A stretch of DNA of 64,000 nt from Acinetobacter lwoffii (GTDB lineage Bacteria; Pseudomonadota; Gammaproteobacteria; Pseudomonadales; Moraxellaceae). The stretch is from contig NZ_JAMXXK010000013.1 in NCBI RefSeq assembly GCF_024129735.1, forward strand, positions 1 to 64,000. Direction: 5' to 3'. The notes beneath the pieces are model-generated. The model had not been told where the DNA came from and made no database searches. It saw nothing but the letters and a program-made list of their open reading frames with translations. Positions within the stretch are counted from its first letter, which is position 1, and every line of letters begins with the position of its first letter. Below are positions 10,240 to 21,748 of the stretch, piece by piece. Both the position numbers and the translations under genes were made by a program.

Positions 10240-10299
10240 AGAGATCAGGTCATAAGCAAAGGCAGCAGTATTCTCAAGATTTAAACAAAAGCCAAGCTT

Positions 10300-10362
10300 C
10301 TATTTAGCTGTATTTATGCAAATGAAAGTTAGAATTTTTATAAAAGCATGAAAGCTAAATAG
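10300..10362. repeat. Spaced 10-bp inverted repeat
   Basis: CTATTTAGCT at 10300-10309 and AGCTAAATAG at 10353-10362 are exact inverted copies 43 bases apart. They lie in the divergent spacer between the TauE/SafE gene and a small lipoprotein gene. This may be a regulatory site pair or a long AT-rich hairpin. Confidence 0.4.
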
Positions 10363-10485
10363 GAAAAAAGACGTTTATGGTCATGTATAAAACATGCATA
10401 AATCTCTACAAGAGTGCAACAATGGCTCCGTTCACTCTCCACGAACTCGCCTGATACTGACAGAGTGCAGTAAGAGGTGATGGAC

Positions 10486-10698
10486 ATGATGAAAAAAGTG
10501 ATATTACTTTCTGTATTGGCCGTGTCATTAACCGGTTGTGTGGTTGATCCTTGGGATGATGATTATCGTGGCAACAGAGATCGTAATGGACATTATGATC
10601 GAGACCACAGAGATCATGACTGGAAAAATAAGGACCATAAAGATCATCGGGATTGGAAACGTGACCGAGATAACCGCGACTGGCGCCGTGATCGTTAA
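10486..10698 (+). CDS. Small Asp/His/Arg-rich lipoprotein
   Basis: A predicted 70-residue lipoprotein. ATG 10486 (or 10489) follows a ribosome-binding site aagagg at 10472-10477. The signal peptide ends in LTGC, giving an acylated Cys. Almost the whole mature chain is a degenerate repeat of Asp, Arg, His, Lys, Asn and Trp (units like DRDHRDHDW and DWKRDRDNR), with no hydrophobic core. It is probably disordered and highly charged at the periplasmic face. His/Asp repeats could bind metals, but that is inference. Followed by a clear terminator. Confidence 0.65.
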   Translation: MMKKVILLSVLAVSLTGCVVDPWDDDYRGNRDRNGHYDRDHRDHDWKNKDHKDHRDWKRDRDNRDWRRDR

Positions 10699-10731
10699 TC
10701 ACAGTCTTTAAATTTGACTGACTACAATGAC

Positions 10732-10762
10732 AAAAAGGATTCCACTGAGGAATCCTTTTTTA
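10732..10762. terminator. Bidirectional terminator
   Basis: The stem AAAAAGGATTCC/GGAATCCTTTTT has an ACTGA loop. It lies between the small lipoprotein gene and the convergent rsmD and serves both. Confidence 0.9.
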
Positions 10763-10785
10763 ATGTCTCTTCAAAACAATTTAAA

Positions 10786-11343
10786 TCAAGAAATACTTTT
10801 TTGATAAAGCCCAGCACGAACTGTACCGGCTTTGGTATTTTTAATTAAACGCCATGAGGATGGCAATTTAAGCAATTGTAAATCACGATCTGCTTCTACA
10901 TAAATATAGGCATTGTCCTTGATCAGAGGATCTGCCTTGAGCGCTAGTTCTTCCCATAAATCTAAGCTATATGGCGGATCTAGAAAAACCAGATCAAACT
11001 GTGTCTGAAGAGCGGGCAAGGCTTGCTGCGCCGTAGCCACTTTTAATTGTGCACGTGCTTTGGTGACTTTTAACAGTTCAAGATTTTGGGTCAGAAATTG
11101 TGCCTGAGTACGATCCGGCTCAATCATCACCACTGATGCAGCACCACGCGATAATGCCTCAAACGCTAATGCCCCAGAACCGGCACAAATATCCAACACC
11201 TGTGCATTTTGTACATCCCACATCAGCCAGTTAAACAGTGTTTCCCGAACACGGTCAGGCGTCGGGCGCAAACCCTCAATGCTGGCAAAAGGCAGTTGGC
11301 GGCGTTTCCAGTCACCACCAATAATTCGAAGCTGGTTTTTCAT
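10786..11343 (-). CDS. rsmD: 16S rRNA (guanine(966)-N2)-methyltransferase RsmD
   Basis: An S-adenosylmethionine-dependent enzyme that methylates G966 of 16S rRNA in the assembled 30S subunit. The 185-residue protein starts with the family hallmark RIIGGDWKRRQLPF, continues with GLRPTPDRVRETLFNWL and the SAM motif LDICAGSGALAFEALSRGA, and has the catalytic DPPY (FLDPPYS). It begins two bases after the stop of mrdA upstream, so the two genes form an operon, an unusual partner for rsmD (ftsY in E. coli). Start ATG 11343. Confidence 0.95.
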   Translation of the reverse strand: MKNQLRIIGGDWKRRQLPFASIEGLRPTPDRVRETLFNWLMWDVQNAQVLDICAGSGALAFEALSRGAASVVMIEPDRTQAQFLTQNLELLKVTKARAQLKVATAQQALPALQTQFDLVFLDPPYSLDLWEELALKADPLIKDNAYIYVEADRDLQLLKLPSSWRLIKNTKAGTVRAGLYQKSIS

Positions 11344-11345
11344 CT

Positions 11346-13397
11346 TTAATCTCGCTCTACCGGTGTCGGAGCAGGTGTTGCTGCGGGAGATGCAGCCGTA
11401 TTTGCAGAAGTCGGAGCAGCATTGTCGGGCTGGTCACTGGCTGGAACGGCACTAGATGCTGCATCCTGACTCAACATGCCTGCACCACTTGGCAATTCAG
11501 CTGGCTTGATTCCGGCCGTCATCAGACCACCACTTAATTGGTGGCCTTGTGGGCGTACCGGATTTTTATCTTTATGCAGTAACCAGTAATCAAAAATTGG
11601 ACGGGCCAGAGCCGTTGCGGCACTACCACCGCGACCATTTTCCAGAATAACTGCAATCGCGATTTCAGGATTTTCAGCAGGTACAAAACCGACAAACAGG
11701 CCATGATCCAGCTGACGGTCAGTCAATAAGGATTCATTATAGCGCTTGCCCTGAGCAATACTTTTTACCTGTGCCGTACCGGTTTTTCCGGCAATAGAAT
11801 ATTGTAAGCCGCTTTTAATGCCTCGGCCTGTACCGGATTGAATTACGTCCACCATTGCATCACGCATCTTGATCCAGTCTTCTTCCTGACCATTAAAATC
11901 GATCTTGCCATGGGTGCCATTATGCATCTTGAACGGTTTGGCACCGCGACTTTCACGCAAAACATGGGGAATGACTTTATTGCCATGATTGGCAGTAATG
12001 GCTGTGGCCATAGCCAGCTGTAATGGCGTTGAAGTAAAAGCACCCTGACCAATACTGACAGAAATGGTTTCACCACGTGACCATTTGGCCTTGCGGGTAC
12101 GCATTTTCCATTCCGGGTTTGGATACAGTCCTGAGCTTTCACTTGGTAAATCCACCCCGGTTTTTTCGCCAAAGCCAAACTGACGCATCCAGGTATTCAT
12201 TTTTTCAATGCCCATCCGGTAGGACATGACATAGAAATAGGTATCACAGGAGACGACCTGCGCCTTATGCATATTCACTGCACCATGCCCGGATTTTTTA
12301 TGGTCACGGAAACGGTGACTGTCTCCCGGCAGACTGAAATAGCCTGGATCAGAAATAGTGGTATCCCAGTCTACCAGCCCATGATGCAGACCACCGAGCG
12401 CAAACATTGGTTTGATAGTAGAGCCAGGTGGATAAACTCCTTGTACCGCACGGTTATATAAAGGTTGATCAAGGTTATCACGCAGGAATGAATAATCTTT
12501 GGTGCTGATCCCGGTCACAAACAGGTTCGGGTTAAAACTTGGACTAGATACCAGCGCCAGAATTTCCCCGGTTTTGGGATTCATCGCCACAATCGCGCCA
12601 CGACGCCCGGCCAGTTGCTCCGAAGCGACTACCTGCAAGCCGTAATCCAGTGACAGGAACAGATCATTACCACGTACCGGATCTTTACGGCCCAAATGAC
12701 GCAGCACATTACCAAAGGCATCTGCTTCTACCGATTCATTTCCCGGCACACCATGTAAAAGTTCTTCATAGGATTTTTCCACACCGATTTTTCCGATCAG
12801 GTTGGTTCCAGCATAGAGATCCTTATCAATTGATTTCAGTTCTTTGTCATTAATCCGACCGACATAACCAATCACATGTGCGAACAGGTCACCATGCGGA
12901 TAGTAGCGGGTCATCTGGGTTTCAATATTCACGCCCGGAAATTGATATTTCACTTCACTGAAACGGGCAATATCATTTTCATTCAGGTTGAGCTTGATTG
13001 AAACCCGTTCGGTTTTACGTGCTGTTTTAATCCGGGTTTGAAAGCGTTCAAGATCTTCTTCGGTCAATTCCAGAATCGGTTTCAGGCGTTCGAGCGTTTG
13101 ATCGATATCCTGTACGTCAGCACGACTTAAAGTGGCAGTAAATACTGGGTAATTGTCGGCCAGCAGAACGCCGTTACGGTCATAAATATAACCGCGCGCT
13201 GGAGGCAAGGGCTGTAGACGAATCCGGTTCTCATCAGAAGCTGTAGTAAAGCTTTCAAAGTTGAACAGTTGCAAATAGGCATAGCGGCTGACCAGCAGCA
13301 GCATAAAGAAAATGACAATCCCCATGGAAATCAAGGCTCGACTGCGATAGATGCGCTTTTCTTGTTGTGCATTTTTTAAAGGAAAGTGCTGCTTCAT
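11346..13397 (-). CDS. mrdA: Penicillin-binding protein 2 (peptidoglycan DD-transpeptidase MrdA)
   Basis: The transpeptidase of the elongasome that cross-links lateral-wall peptidoglycan with RodA. From ATG 13397 it is 683 residues: a cytoplasmic stretch, one membrane helix (ISMGIVIFFMLLLVSRYAYLQ reduced to its core), a PBP dimerisation domain, and a transpeptidase domain with SxxK (PPGSTIKPM), SxD/N (VVSCDTYF) and KTG (AGKTGTAQ). An open extension of 33 codons upstream of this ATG has no signal features and is rejected. The last roughly 50 residues are an Ala/Pro/Thr/Ser-rich, probably disordered tail absent from E. coli PBP2. The upstream divergent region carries its promoter; rsmD follows after two bases. 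Confidence 0.95.
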   Translation of the reverse strand: MKQHFPLKNAQQEKRIYRSRALISMGIVIFFMLLLVSRYAYLQLFNFESFTTASDENRIRLQPLPPARGYIYDRNGVLLADNYPVFTATLSRADVQDIDQTLERLKPILELTEEDLERFQTRIKTARKTERVSIKLNLNENDIARFSEVKYQFPGVNIETQMTRYYPHGDLFAHVIGYVGRINDKELKSIDKDLYAGTNLIGKIGVEKSYEELLHGVPGNESVEADAFGNVLRHLGRKDPVRGNDLFLSLDYGLQVVASEQLAGRRGAIVAMNPKTGEILALVSSPSFNPNLFVTGISTKDYSFLRDNLDQPLYNRAVQGVYPPGSTIKPMFALGGLHHGLVDWDTTISDPGYFSLPGDSHRFRDHKKSGHGAVNMHKAQVVSCDTYFYVMSYRMGIEKMNTWMRQFGFGEKTGVDLPSESSGLYPNPEWKMRTRKAKWSRGETISVSIGQGAFTSTPLQLAMATAITANHGNKVIPHVLRESRGAKPFKMHNGTHGKIDFNGQEEDWIKMRDAMVDVIQSGTGRGIKSGLQYSIAGKTGTAQVKSIAQGKRYNESLLTDRQLDHGLFVGFVPAENPEIAIAVILENGRGGSAATALARPIFDYWLLHKDKNPVRPQGHQLSGGLMTAGIKPAELPSGAGMLSQDAASSAVPASDQPDNAAPTSANTAASPAATPAPTPVERD

Positions 13398-13635
13398 ACG
13401 CGATCGACTTAAGACCTGAGAGTGGTAGAAAAGAATCAAAGTGGAGTATTCTAACGCAACTGCACTTGATTTGATAATGAAAAACTGTCCTTGCAATCAG
13501 TTCCTTTAAGCTTTGACTTTGCAGACATTAAAATTGTAAAGTGCTGTATATAAGAGTTGTGATAATTCTGCTAGAGTAAAATCTAATAAAAATAGGACTA
13601 TACCAAAAACTATAATTAAGGAAGATGGTGAAGGA

Positions 13636-14154
13636 ATGAACAAGGTTTACCCTTTGTTAGCGTTTGCATTGTGGGCGAACGGGGCTTATGCACATGATCA
13701 GATTAATAATACTGCAACCAAAATAGAGCCTACTCAGGCAAAAGCCTTTAATGTGGGTGTTGGTTTTACCCAGAAATTACTGCATTTAAATACCGAATGG
13801 GTGAACCCTTATGGGATTGCTTATGTGAAAGGTGGTGTTTTTCTGGATGATGATCGTACGATTGGCGGCCAGGCAGGCTTTCGTTATCCTGCACATCTCA
13901 CCGGCAAAGATAAAAATGGTTATTATGTCGGGGTTTATGCCGGGCATATCGACAGCAAACAGGTTGATGGCGAATATGAAGGCCGTTTAGGTGCTGGCGT
14001 TGATTTGGCCTATGTTTTGCTTAGTTCAGAACGGATCAGCAGTTTTAGTATCGGGATCGGTGCCGGAGAGAAACTCGAAGACCGAAATGGTCGTGCTGTG
14101 GCTGAAACAGAACCCCGGCTACAATTTTCCTATACTTTAAGTATCGGTTTATAG
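13636..14154 (+). CDS. Secreted protein, possible small beta-barrel, unknown function
   Basis: A 172-residue exported protein with a cleavable signal peptide (cleavage likely after GAYA, near residue 19). The mature part has alternating hydrophobic/polar strands rich in Gly, Tyr and aromatic ends (VGVGFTQKLL, GYYVGVYAGHI, RLQFSYTLSIGL) and finishes in a hydrophobic strand. That pattern suits an outer-membrane barrel or a periplasmic YfaZ-like protein. There is no lipobox. It has a good ribosome-binding site (aagga at 13631-13635). I do not recognise a named family. Confidence 0.6.
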   Translation: MNKVYPLLAFALWANGAYAHDQINNTATKIEPTQAKAFNVGVGFTQKLLHLNTEWVNPYGIAYVKGGVFLDDDRTIGGQAGFRYPAHLTGKDKNGYYVGVYAGHIDSKQVDGEYEGRLGAGVDLAYVLLSSERISSFSIGIGAGEKLEDRNGRAVAETEPRLQFSYTLSIGL

Positions 14155-14219
14155 ACAAAATATTCGACCTTATTAATATGTGTATTCTGTGAACAAAAAA
14201 TTAAATATGGAAGTTATGC

Positions 14220-15536
14220 ATGCTTGAGTACGTCAACGAGTTGTGGCAAACCTTTGTAAACCGCCCGGATTTTTGGGCCGTGCTCAGCATTATTCCAGTG
14301 ACTGCATTTGTAACCTGGGCTCACGTCTGGATGGCGCTGAAAATGGTCTTTTATCCGATCAATTTTTGGGGTTTCCATCTCGGGCCATTACCTGTGGGCT
14401 GGCAAGGGATTGTGCCACGCAAAGCTGGACGTATTTCAGGCATTATTACCGATAACACACTGTCAAAATTAGGCTCTATCCGCGAATTTTTACAGGCGAT
14501 GGATCCGGATGATATGGCACGCATCATTGGCGAGCAGGTCGGTTTCGAACTGGAACATCTGATTGATGAAGTCATGATGGATCGCAATGCGGTGCTCTGG
14601 GAAAACCTGCCTTTTGCCATCAAACGCAGAATTTATGCACAAGCACAAAAACAAATGCCGGCAATTTTGCGTGAATTAGTGACTGAGCTGACCATGAACG
14701 TCGAGTCACTTGTAGATATGCGTGAAATGGTAGTGAGCCAGATGGAAGGCGACCGTCGCTTGATGGTGCGTATGTTCCTGAAGGTGGGTCAAAAAGAGAT
14801 CAATTTTATCTGGCATATCAGTGCCCTCATCGGGATGTTCTTTGGGATTTTCCAGATGATTGTCTGGTTTGTAGTGCCGTGGCACTGGACTGTACCGTTC
14901 TGGGCTGCGATCTGGGGCTTTTTGACCAACTGGATCGCGATCTGGATGGTATTCAACCCACTCTATCCACACCCAGTAAAGTACCCGCAATTCTTTGCCC
15001 GTACCACAAATCGCAAGTTTCCGTGGATTAAGCCGGTGATTCCTCGTATCGGCACCTATAACATACAAGGCGCATTTATGAAACGTCAGGATGAAGTCTC
15101 TGACGTCTTCGCAAGTGTAGTCACAGAAGACCTGATTACGTTAAAATCGATCATGACCGAGATGATGTATGGCGGCAGAAAAGATAAAACCCGCCGCATT
15201 ATCAAACGTCATATTAATGAAATTATGGAAACACCCCTGGTTCGGACCTCTTTACAGCTGTCTTTAGGACCAAAAGAGTATGCAAAACTCAAGACGGACT
15301 TGATCGATCGCTCGATTGAAATTACGATGGTGCCTGTATGCGACCCAGCATTTAATGCGAGCCGTGCACAGAAAATCTATCAAATGTTTAGAGACCGCAT
15401 ACGCGAGTTGACTCCGAAGGAGTTTCAGAATCTTTTACGTCCTGCATTTCAGGAAGATGAATGGATTCTGATTTTATTGGGTGGGGTAACCGGTTTTGTC
15501 GCGGGTTTAATCCATTTGTTTGTGGCTTTCTTATAA
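14220..15536 (+). CDS. DUF445 family membrane protein
   Basis: A 438-residue membrane protein of the DUF445 (YheB-like) family. It has an N-terminal hydrophobic helix near 15-40, a central pair near 195-245 (ALIGMFFGIFQMIVWFVV, then a Trp-rich segment) and a C-terminal helix (ILLGGVTGFVAGLIHLFVAF). Between them are long amphipathic helical regions with many charged residues, probably cytoplasmic coiled structure. The function of the family is not established. The start has a purine-rich ribosome-binding site (ggaag at 14208-14212). Adk follows 75 bases later, possibly in the same transcript. Confidence 0.75.
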   Translation: MLEYVNELWQTFVNRPDFWAVLSIIPVTAFVTWAHVWMALKMVFYPINFWGFHLGPLPVGWQGIVPRKAGRISGIITDNTLSKLGSIREFLQAMDPDDMARIIGEQVGFELEHLIDEVMMDRNAVLWENLPFAIKRRIYAQAQKQMPAILRELVTELTMNVESLVDMREMVVSQMEGDRRLMVRMFLKVGQKEINFIWHISALIGMFFGIFQMIVWFVVPWHWTVPFWAAIWGFLTNWIAIWMVFNPLYPHPVKYPQFFARTTNRKFPWIKPVIPRIGTYNIQGAFMKRQDEVSDVFASVVTEDLITLKSIMTEMMYGGRKDKTRRIIKRHINEIMETPLVRTSLQLSLGPKEYAKLKTDLIDRSIEITMVPVCDPAFNASRAQKIYQMFRDRIRELTPKEFQNLLRPAFQEDEWILILLGGVTGFVAGLIHLFVAFL

Positions 15537-15599
15537 TGAGATGCCGGGGGACACAATCGGGTGATTGTGGTCGTGGCGTCATACATATTGTTTAAATGA

Positions 15600-16271
<672 letters not shown>

Positions 16272-16299
16272 TCGGCTGACGATGATTTTGACAATCGGA

Positions 16300-16330
16300 G
16301 AGCCCTAAGTCATATTAGGGCTCTTTTTTA
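16300..16330 (+). terminator. adk terminator
   Basis: The hairpin GAGCCCTAA/TTAGGGCTC is followed directly by a T run, a classical intrinsic terminator for adk. Confidence 0.9.
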
Positions 16331-16359
16331 TTGCGTATTTGAACAGGGTACTTGTTGCT

Positions 16360-16572
16360 ATGAAATTTGGCGTATTGGTGTTGATGGTAGTCTTTCTGAC
16401 AGTATTGGTAGGTCTGTTCTATTTCAGTTTTAAAATGCTCAACAAAGTACGTCAGGAAGAACGTGCTGAAAATGCAGCAAAGCGACCTGAGCGCCAGCTC
16501 CATCCAAAATTACAAGCCGAACTTGAACAGCGCAAGCAGCAGGAAAAGGCTGAACAAGATCAGGATAAATAA
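16360..16572 (+). CDS. Small single-pass membrane protein, unknown function
   Basis: A 70-residue protein starting at ATG 16360. A TTG at 16339 is also in frame but lies only nine bases past the adk terminator and is less likely. One membrane helix spans about residues 3-25 (rich in Val, Leu, Phe). A highly charged Lys/Glu/Gln-rich cytoplasmic tail of about 40 residues, probably a helix, follows. There is no known domain. Convergent with nth. Confidence 0.55.
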   Translation: MKFGVLVLMVVFLTVLVGLFYFSFKMLNKVRQEERAENAAKRPERQLHPKLQAELEQRKQQEKAEQDQDK

Positions 16573-16633
16573 TCCATAATAGTTCAGCTCAGCTAAGAAT
16601 TTGGTTTGAACGAAAAGCACTCTTCTCATAGTC

Positions 16634-16669
16634 GATAAAAAGGTGACACATTGGTCACCTATTTTTATC
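16634..16669. terminator. Bidirectional terminator
   Basis: A long stem with core AGGTGAC/GTCACCT, loop ACATTG or similar, and AT-rich flanks GATAAAA and TTTTTATC. It separates the small membrane protein gene from the convergent nth gene. Confidence 0.85.
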
Positions 16670-16688
16670 CCAGCTTGATCACGCCGTT

Positions 16689-17402
16689 CTATTCAGCAAG
16701 CTCAATATTTTTCACTGCAATTTGGCGGGCTGCACCAAATTCAAACCGATCCGGCCAGTTACACACATCGGATACTACACATTCATGACATTTCGGTTTG
16801 CGCGCAATACACGTATAACGACCGTGTAAAATCAGCCAGTGATGTGAATCAATGATAAATTCCTTGGGAATGACTTTGACCAGACGGTGTTCAACTTCCA
16901 GCACATTTTTGCCAACCGCTAGTCCGGTACGGTTACCTACCCGGAAAATATGGGTATCAACCGCCATGGTCGGCTGACCAAAGGCCGTATTCAGTACCAC
17001 ATTCGCCGTTTTACGACCTACACCCGGCAGGGCTTCTAAGTCTGCACGATTGTCCGGTACGATGCTGTTGTGCTTCTGAATCAGCATCTCGCAGGCTTTA
17101 ATCACGTTGACCGCTTTCGAGTTATATAAACCAATGGTCTTGATATATTCCTTCAAGCCGTCCACACCTAGCGCATAAATGGCTTCCGGTGTATTGGCGA
17201 CTGGAAAGAGTTTGTCTGTGGCTTTGTTGACGCTGACATCGGTAGCTTGAGCAGAGAGCGTGACCGCGACCAGTAATTCAAAGGGATTGGAATAATTCAG
17301 CTCAGTTTTTGGGTTAGGCCGCTGTTCACGCAGGCGTTCAAAAAAGGTCTGAATCTGCTTTTTGGTCATGTTTTTAACGGGCTTGGCCTTTGCTGTGGTC
17401 AT
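16689..17402 (-). CDS. nth: Endonuclease III
   Basis: A base-excision-repair DNA glycosylase and AP lyase for oxidised pyrimidines. The 237-residue protein shows the helix-hairpin-helix LEALPGVGRKTANVVL with its catalytic Lys, the catalytic Asp in VDTHIFRV, and the C-terminal 4Fe-4S cysteines in CIARKPKCHECVVSDVC (Cys-x6-Cys-x2-Cys-x5-Cys). It carries about 25 more residues than E. coli Nth, mainly at both ends; ATG 17369 is an alternative start that would shorten the N terminus. It begins three bases after the rnfB-like gene stop, so the two are one operon. Confidence 0.95.
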   Translation of the reverse strand: MTTAKAKPVKNMTKKQIQTFFERLREQRPNPKTELNYSNPFELLVAVTLSAQATDVSVNKATDKLFPVANTPEAIYALGVDGLKEYIKTIGLYNSKAVNVIKACEMLIQKHNSIVPDNRADLEALPGVGRKTANVVLNTAFGQPTMAVDTHIFRVGNRTGLAVGKNVLEVEHRLVKVIPKEFIIDSHHWLILHGRYTCIARKPKCHECVVSDVCNWPDRFEFGAARQIAVKNIELAE

Positions 17403-17405
17403 GTT

Positions 17406-18197
17406 CTATCCCTGTAAAGCCTGTAATTGCTGTGTCAGTTCTTCCAGTTGGGTGCGTTTTCGGGCATCTTCACGAACCGAAAGCTGTGTTTCCAGTTTTT
17501 TAATTTGGGTACGTAGTTTTGCCAGTTCAATCGTGGTCTTGGAATCGAAAGCTACAGGTGCATTCTCTGGCTTGCTCGCGACTTCAATCACAGGAAGTTG
17601 CTCATTTAAAGCAGAGAAACGGGCAAACAGGGCAGTATCAATTTCTGCACGGACCACAGGTCCCTTACGATCGGTACGCCGTTTTTCTTCACGCTGGATG
17701 TGCGCATAGTAACGCTGACGCAGATCATCCTGTTCCGCAAGACGCTGTGCTTCAGTCGGCAAGGGTTGTTGATCTTCAACCAGATCGATGCAGTCTACCG
17801 GACAGGGGGGAATACATAACTCACAGCCCGTACATAGATCGGTCAGAATGGTGTGCATCAGTTTACCGGAACCAATAATTGCATCGACCGGGCAGGCGCT
17901 AATGCATTTGGTACAGCCAATACATTCATCTTCACGAATTACGGCTTTGATGCGCTGAGGACGACCATCGGCTTGAACTGGCCAGACACTTTCTTCAGCT
18001 TGAAGTTCAGGACGATTTAATAATGCAGCCAAAGCATCGGCAACAGGCTGTCCGCCCGGCACACATTTATTGGCATTTTCCCCCTCAGTAATCGACTGGG
18101 CATAAGGTAAACATCCGTCACGGTGACCGCAGAGTCCACATTGGGTTTGAGGGAGTAAAGCGTCAATCGATTGGACCAGAGAAATGGGCGAATTCAT
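17406..18197 (-). CDS. RnfB/RsxB-like iron-sulfur protein, orphan
   Basis: A ferredoxin-type protein of 263 residues related to the RnfB/RsxB subunit. An N-terminal 4Fe-4S motif ([10 protein letters not shown] followed by a Cys in NKCVPGG) is followed by two bacterial ferredoxin motifs, [12 protein letters not shown] and [12 protein letters not shown], near residues 92-103 and 122-133. Unlike true RnfB it has no N-terminal membrane helix. It carries a roughly 100-residue C-terminal extension ending in a predicted coiled coil ([17 protein letters not shown]). No other rnf/rsx genes are visible, yet nth is directly downstream, as at the end of the rsx operon in E. coli. It probably shuttles electrons to an unknown partner. 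Confidence 0.8.
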   Translation of the reverse strand: MNSPISLVQSIDALLPQTQCGLCGHRDGCLPYAQSITEGENANKCVPGGQPVADALAALLNRPELQAEESVWPVQADGRPQRIKAVIREDECIGCTKCISACPVDAIIGSGKLMHTILTDLCTGCELCIPPCPVDCIDLVEDQQPLPTEAQRLAEQDDLRQRYYAHIQREEKRRTDRKGPVVRAEIDTALFARFSALNEQLPVIEVASKPENAPVAFDSKTTIELAKLRTQIKKLETQLSVREDARKRTQLEELTQQLQALQG

Positions 18198-19890
<1,693 letters not shown>

Positions 19891-19910
19891 GTCTGACTTA
19901 GTCTAAGCTG

Positions 19911-19941
19911 AAAAAACCGGGGCTGTTGCCCCGGTTTTTTT
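19911..19941. terminator. Bidirectional terminator after gdhA
   Basis: The stem ACCGGGGC/GCCCCGGT with TGTT loop has flanking A and T runs. It terminates gdhA and probably the convergent lipoprotein gene. Confidence 0.92.
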
Positions 19942-19960
19942 ATATCTGGTATTTTTAGTT

Positions 19961-20734
19961 TTAGAGAGCACCCTTAACTATTTTACGCTCAACCGCCATA
20001 TCAAAAATATAGGCATATTTCGATTGATCGGCTGCCGGATGCTTAATTTCAAAACGTTTGACCCGAATAATCTGCCGTTCATTTGGTGAATGCTGAAAAC
20101 CTTCGATCTGGTCATAGAATAAAGTCCAGTCTTTATCCACCTGAGTTTTCAGGCCATTCTGATCATATTTCACTTCTTTGACTTGCAAGCAGCTTTGTTG
20201 GGTTACGCCGGTACATTGTTTGGTATCGGGGGAAATTTCCAGAAAAATTGTTTCAGCCTGACCTTGGTATTTGGTTTCCGGAGTCATTTTCCCGATAAAT
20301 TCATACGCTTGACCATTTGCGGCCATCAACGTCAAAGTCGGCTTGTTAGGATCTGTGGCATTGAGCGTAAAAGGAATGTCACGCTTCTGTAAAAGCTGGC
20401 TGACAAAACGTTCCTGCTCCATCAATGCTGCATCGCAGGCCATTTCAGTGCCTACAACTTCGCTGGTGGTGATGATACTGTTTTTTACTGACCAGGTCGT
20501 CCCAAGTCCATTACAGCCCGTCACCGCGCTCAGACGGCCTTGAGCATCAAAACTGAGTACGATTGGTCGTTCTAGTCCACGATTCAGTTCCCAGTAATAG
20601 GCTGGAAGAATCTGATCTGCATTTTTTTGTTGTATGGTGGCCATTGCAAGATCTCCAGCTCGTTGAATATCACTGGACTGACAGGCTGCAAAAGTTAAAG
20701 GCAATAATGCCAGCACAATAAATTTTAATTTCAT
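19961..20734 (-). CDS. META and DUF4377 domain lipoprotein
   Basis: A 257-residue lipoprotein with lipobox FAAC after a signal peptide starting at ATG 20734; an open extension upstream is rejected because it precedes the signal peptide. An N-terminal META (HslJ-like) domain, about residues 45-145, shows the GCNGLGTTW and TEMACDAALMEQE motifs. The C-terminal half, with its paired cysteines (KQCTGVTQQSCLQVKE) and a GFQHSPNERQIIRVKRFE segment, fits DUF4377. HslJ proteins are linked to heat, novobiocin and envelope stress; no mechanism is known. Monocistronic. Confidence 0.8.
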   Translation of the reverse strand: MKLKFIVLALLPLTFAACQSSDIQRAGDLAMATIQQKNADQILPAYYWELNRGLERPIVLSFDAQGRLSAVTGCNGLGTTWSVKNSIITTSEVVGTEMACDAALMEQERFVSQLLQKRDIPFTLNATDPNKPTLTLMAANGQAYEFIGKMTPETKYQGQAETIFLEISPDTKQCTGVTQQSCLQVKEVKYDQNGLKTQVDKDWTLFYDQIEGFQHSPNERQIIRVKRFEIKHPAADQSKYAYIFDMAVERKIVKGAL

Positions 20735-20861
20735 GGACTTATAATGAAGTATATAAAGTTCAAACAATAATAATGGATAGATTGCAAAAAAATATGGATA
20801 CATTTCGCAGCTTTGAGTTGCAAAATGTATCCATGATTAAGATTTTAGCGCTGAAGCAAGA

Positions 20862-21638
20862 TTAATCGAAGCGATAAATATCCATGCCGAGTGAACCCAT
20901 GCTGAAACTGCTATGTACCAGACTAAAGCGCTGACCTGTGCCCATCGCAAAGAAAATCGGAGCAAAATGTTCCAGCGTTGGATGATTGCGCGCCATATGC
21001 GGAATATTGGACCAGTCCAGTACCGCGTCATAATCGCTGTGTGTCAGTTTATGCACCACAAAATTACGGAAACCTGAAGCCCATTCGGGTACATCAGCAG
21101 CCGTTCCATCCCAAGACAGTTCACGTAAATTATGGGTAATGCTGCCCGAACCAATCAGCAGGATTTGCTGTTCACGTAAAGGTGCCAGGCTTTGACCAAT
21201 CTGATAAATCTCATCCGCGCTCATCGACATGGGTAAGGAAATTTCTACCACGGGAATGCTGGCATCTGGATACATATGTAGCAGCGGCATCCATACACCA
21301 TGATCACGCGGACGGGTACTGTTGGCATGTGCAGAAAAACCGGCATTGGCCAGCAAGCCTAAGACTTTTTCGGCCAGTTCAGGATTTCCCGGCGCAGGAT
21401 AGCGCAATTGATAAAGTTCAGGCGGGAAACCACGAAAATCATGCCAAGTTTCTGGGCGAATTGCGCTACTGACTTCCAACGCATCACTTTCCCAATGCGC
21501 AGACATCACAATAATCGCTTCCGGGCGTGGCAGATTTTCGCTCAAACGATGCAAGGCAGGACCCACTTGCTCAGGATTTAGCGCCAGCATAGGAGAGCCA
21601 TGAGAAATAAATAAGCCGGGCAACGTTTGTAAGTTCAT
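20862..21638 (-). CDS. DODA-type extradiol ring-cleavage dioxygenase (YgiD-like)
   Basis: A 258-residue member of the class III extradiol dioxygenase family that includes E. coli YgiD (4,5-DOPA dioxygenase). Metal-binding and catalytic residues are visible in FISHGSPMLAL (near 10-20), MSAHWES (near 46), DHGVWMPLLHMYP (near 121) and IGSGSITHNLREL (near 173). The enzyme would cleave catechol-type rings with Fe(II) or Zn(II) and O2. The physiological substrate in bacteria is unclear. Monocistronic, with rlmH 110 bases upstream on the same strand. Confidence 0.85.
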   Translation of the reverse strand: MNLQTLPGLFISHGSPMLALNPEQVGPALHRLSENLPRPEAIIVMSAHWESDALEVSSAIRPETWHDFRGFPPELYQLRYPAPGNPELAEKVLGLLANAGFSAHANSTRPRDHGVWMPLLHMYPDASIPVVEISLPMSMSADEIYQIGQSLAPLREQQILLIGSGSITHNLRELSWDGTAADVPEWASGFRNFVVHKLTHSDYDAVLDWSNIPHMARNHPTLEHFAPIFFAMGTGQRFSLVHSSFSMGSLGMDIYRFD

Positions 21639-21748
21639 AAGTCAAACCACATCTGGAAGATGCCTCAATAATGCATGAAAAATAGAAATAAGAGCAGAAG
21701 AGATTATTCAACAAAACGTTGCATATAAAGAACGCTTCAGCAAAATCA

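Noticed and set aside
13398..13496. 33-codon upstream extension of mrdA
   Set aside because: PBP2 homologues begin with a short cytoplasmic segment before the membrane helix; the extension adds an unsupported leader.
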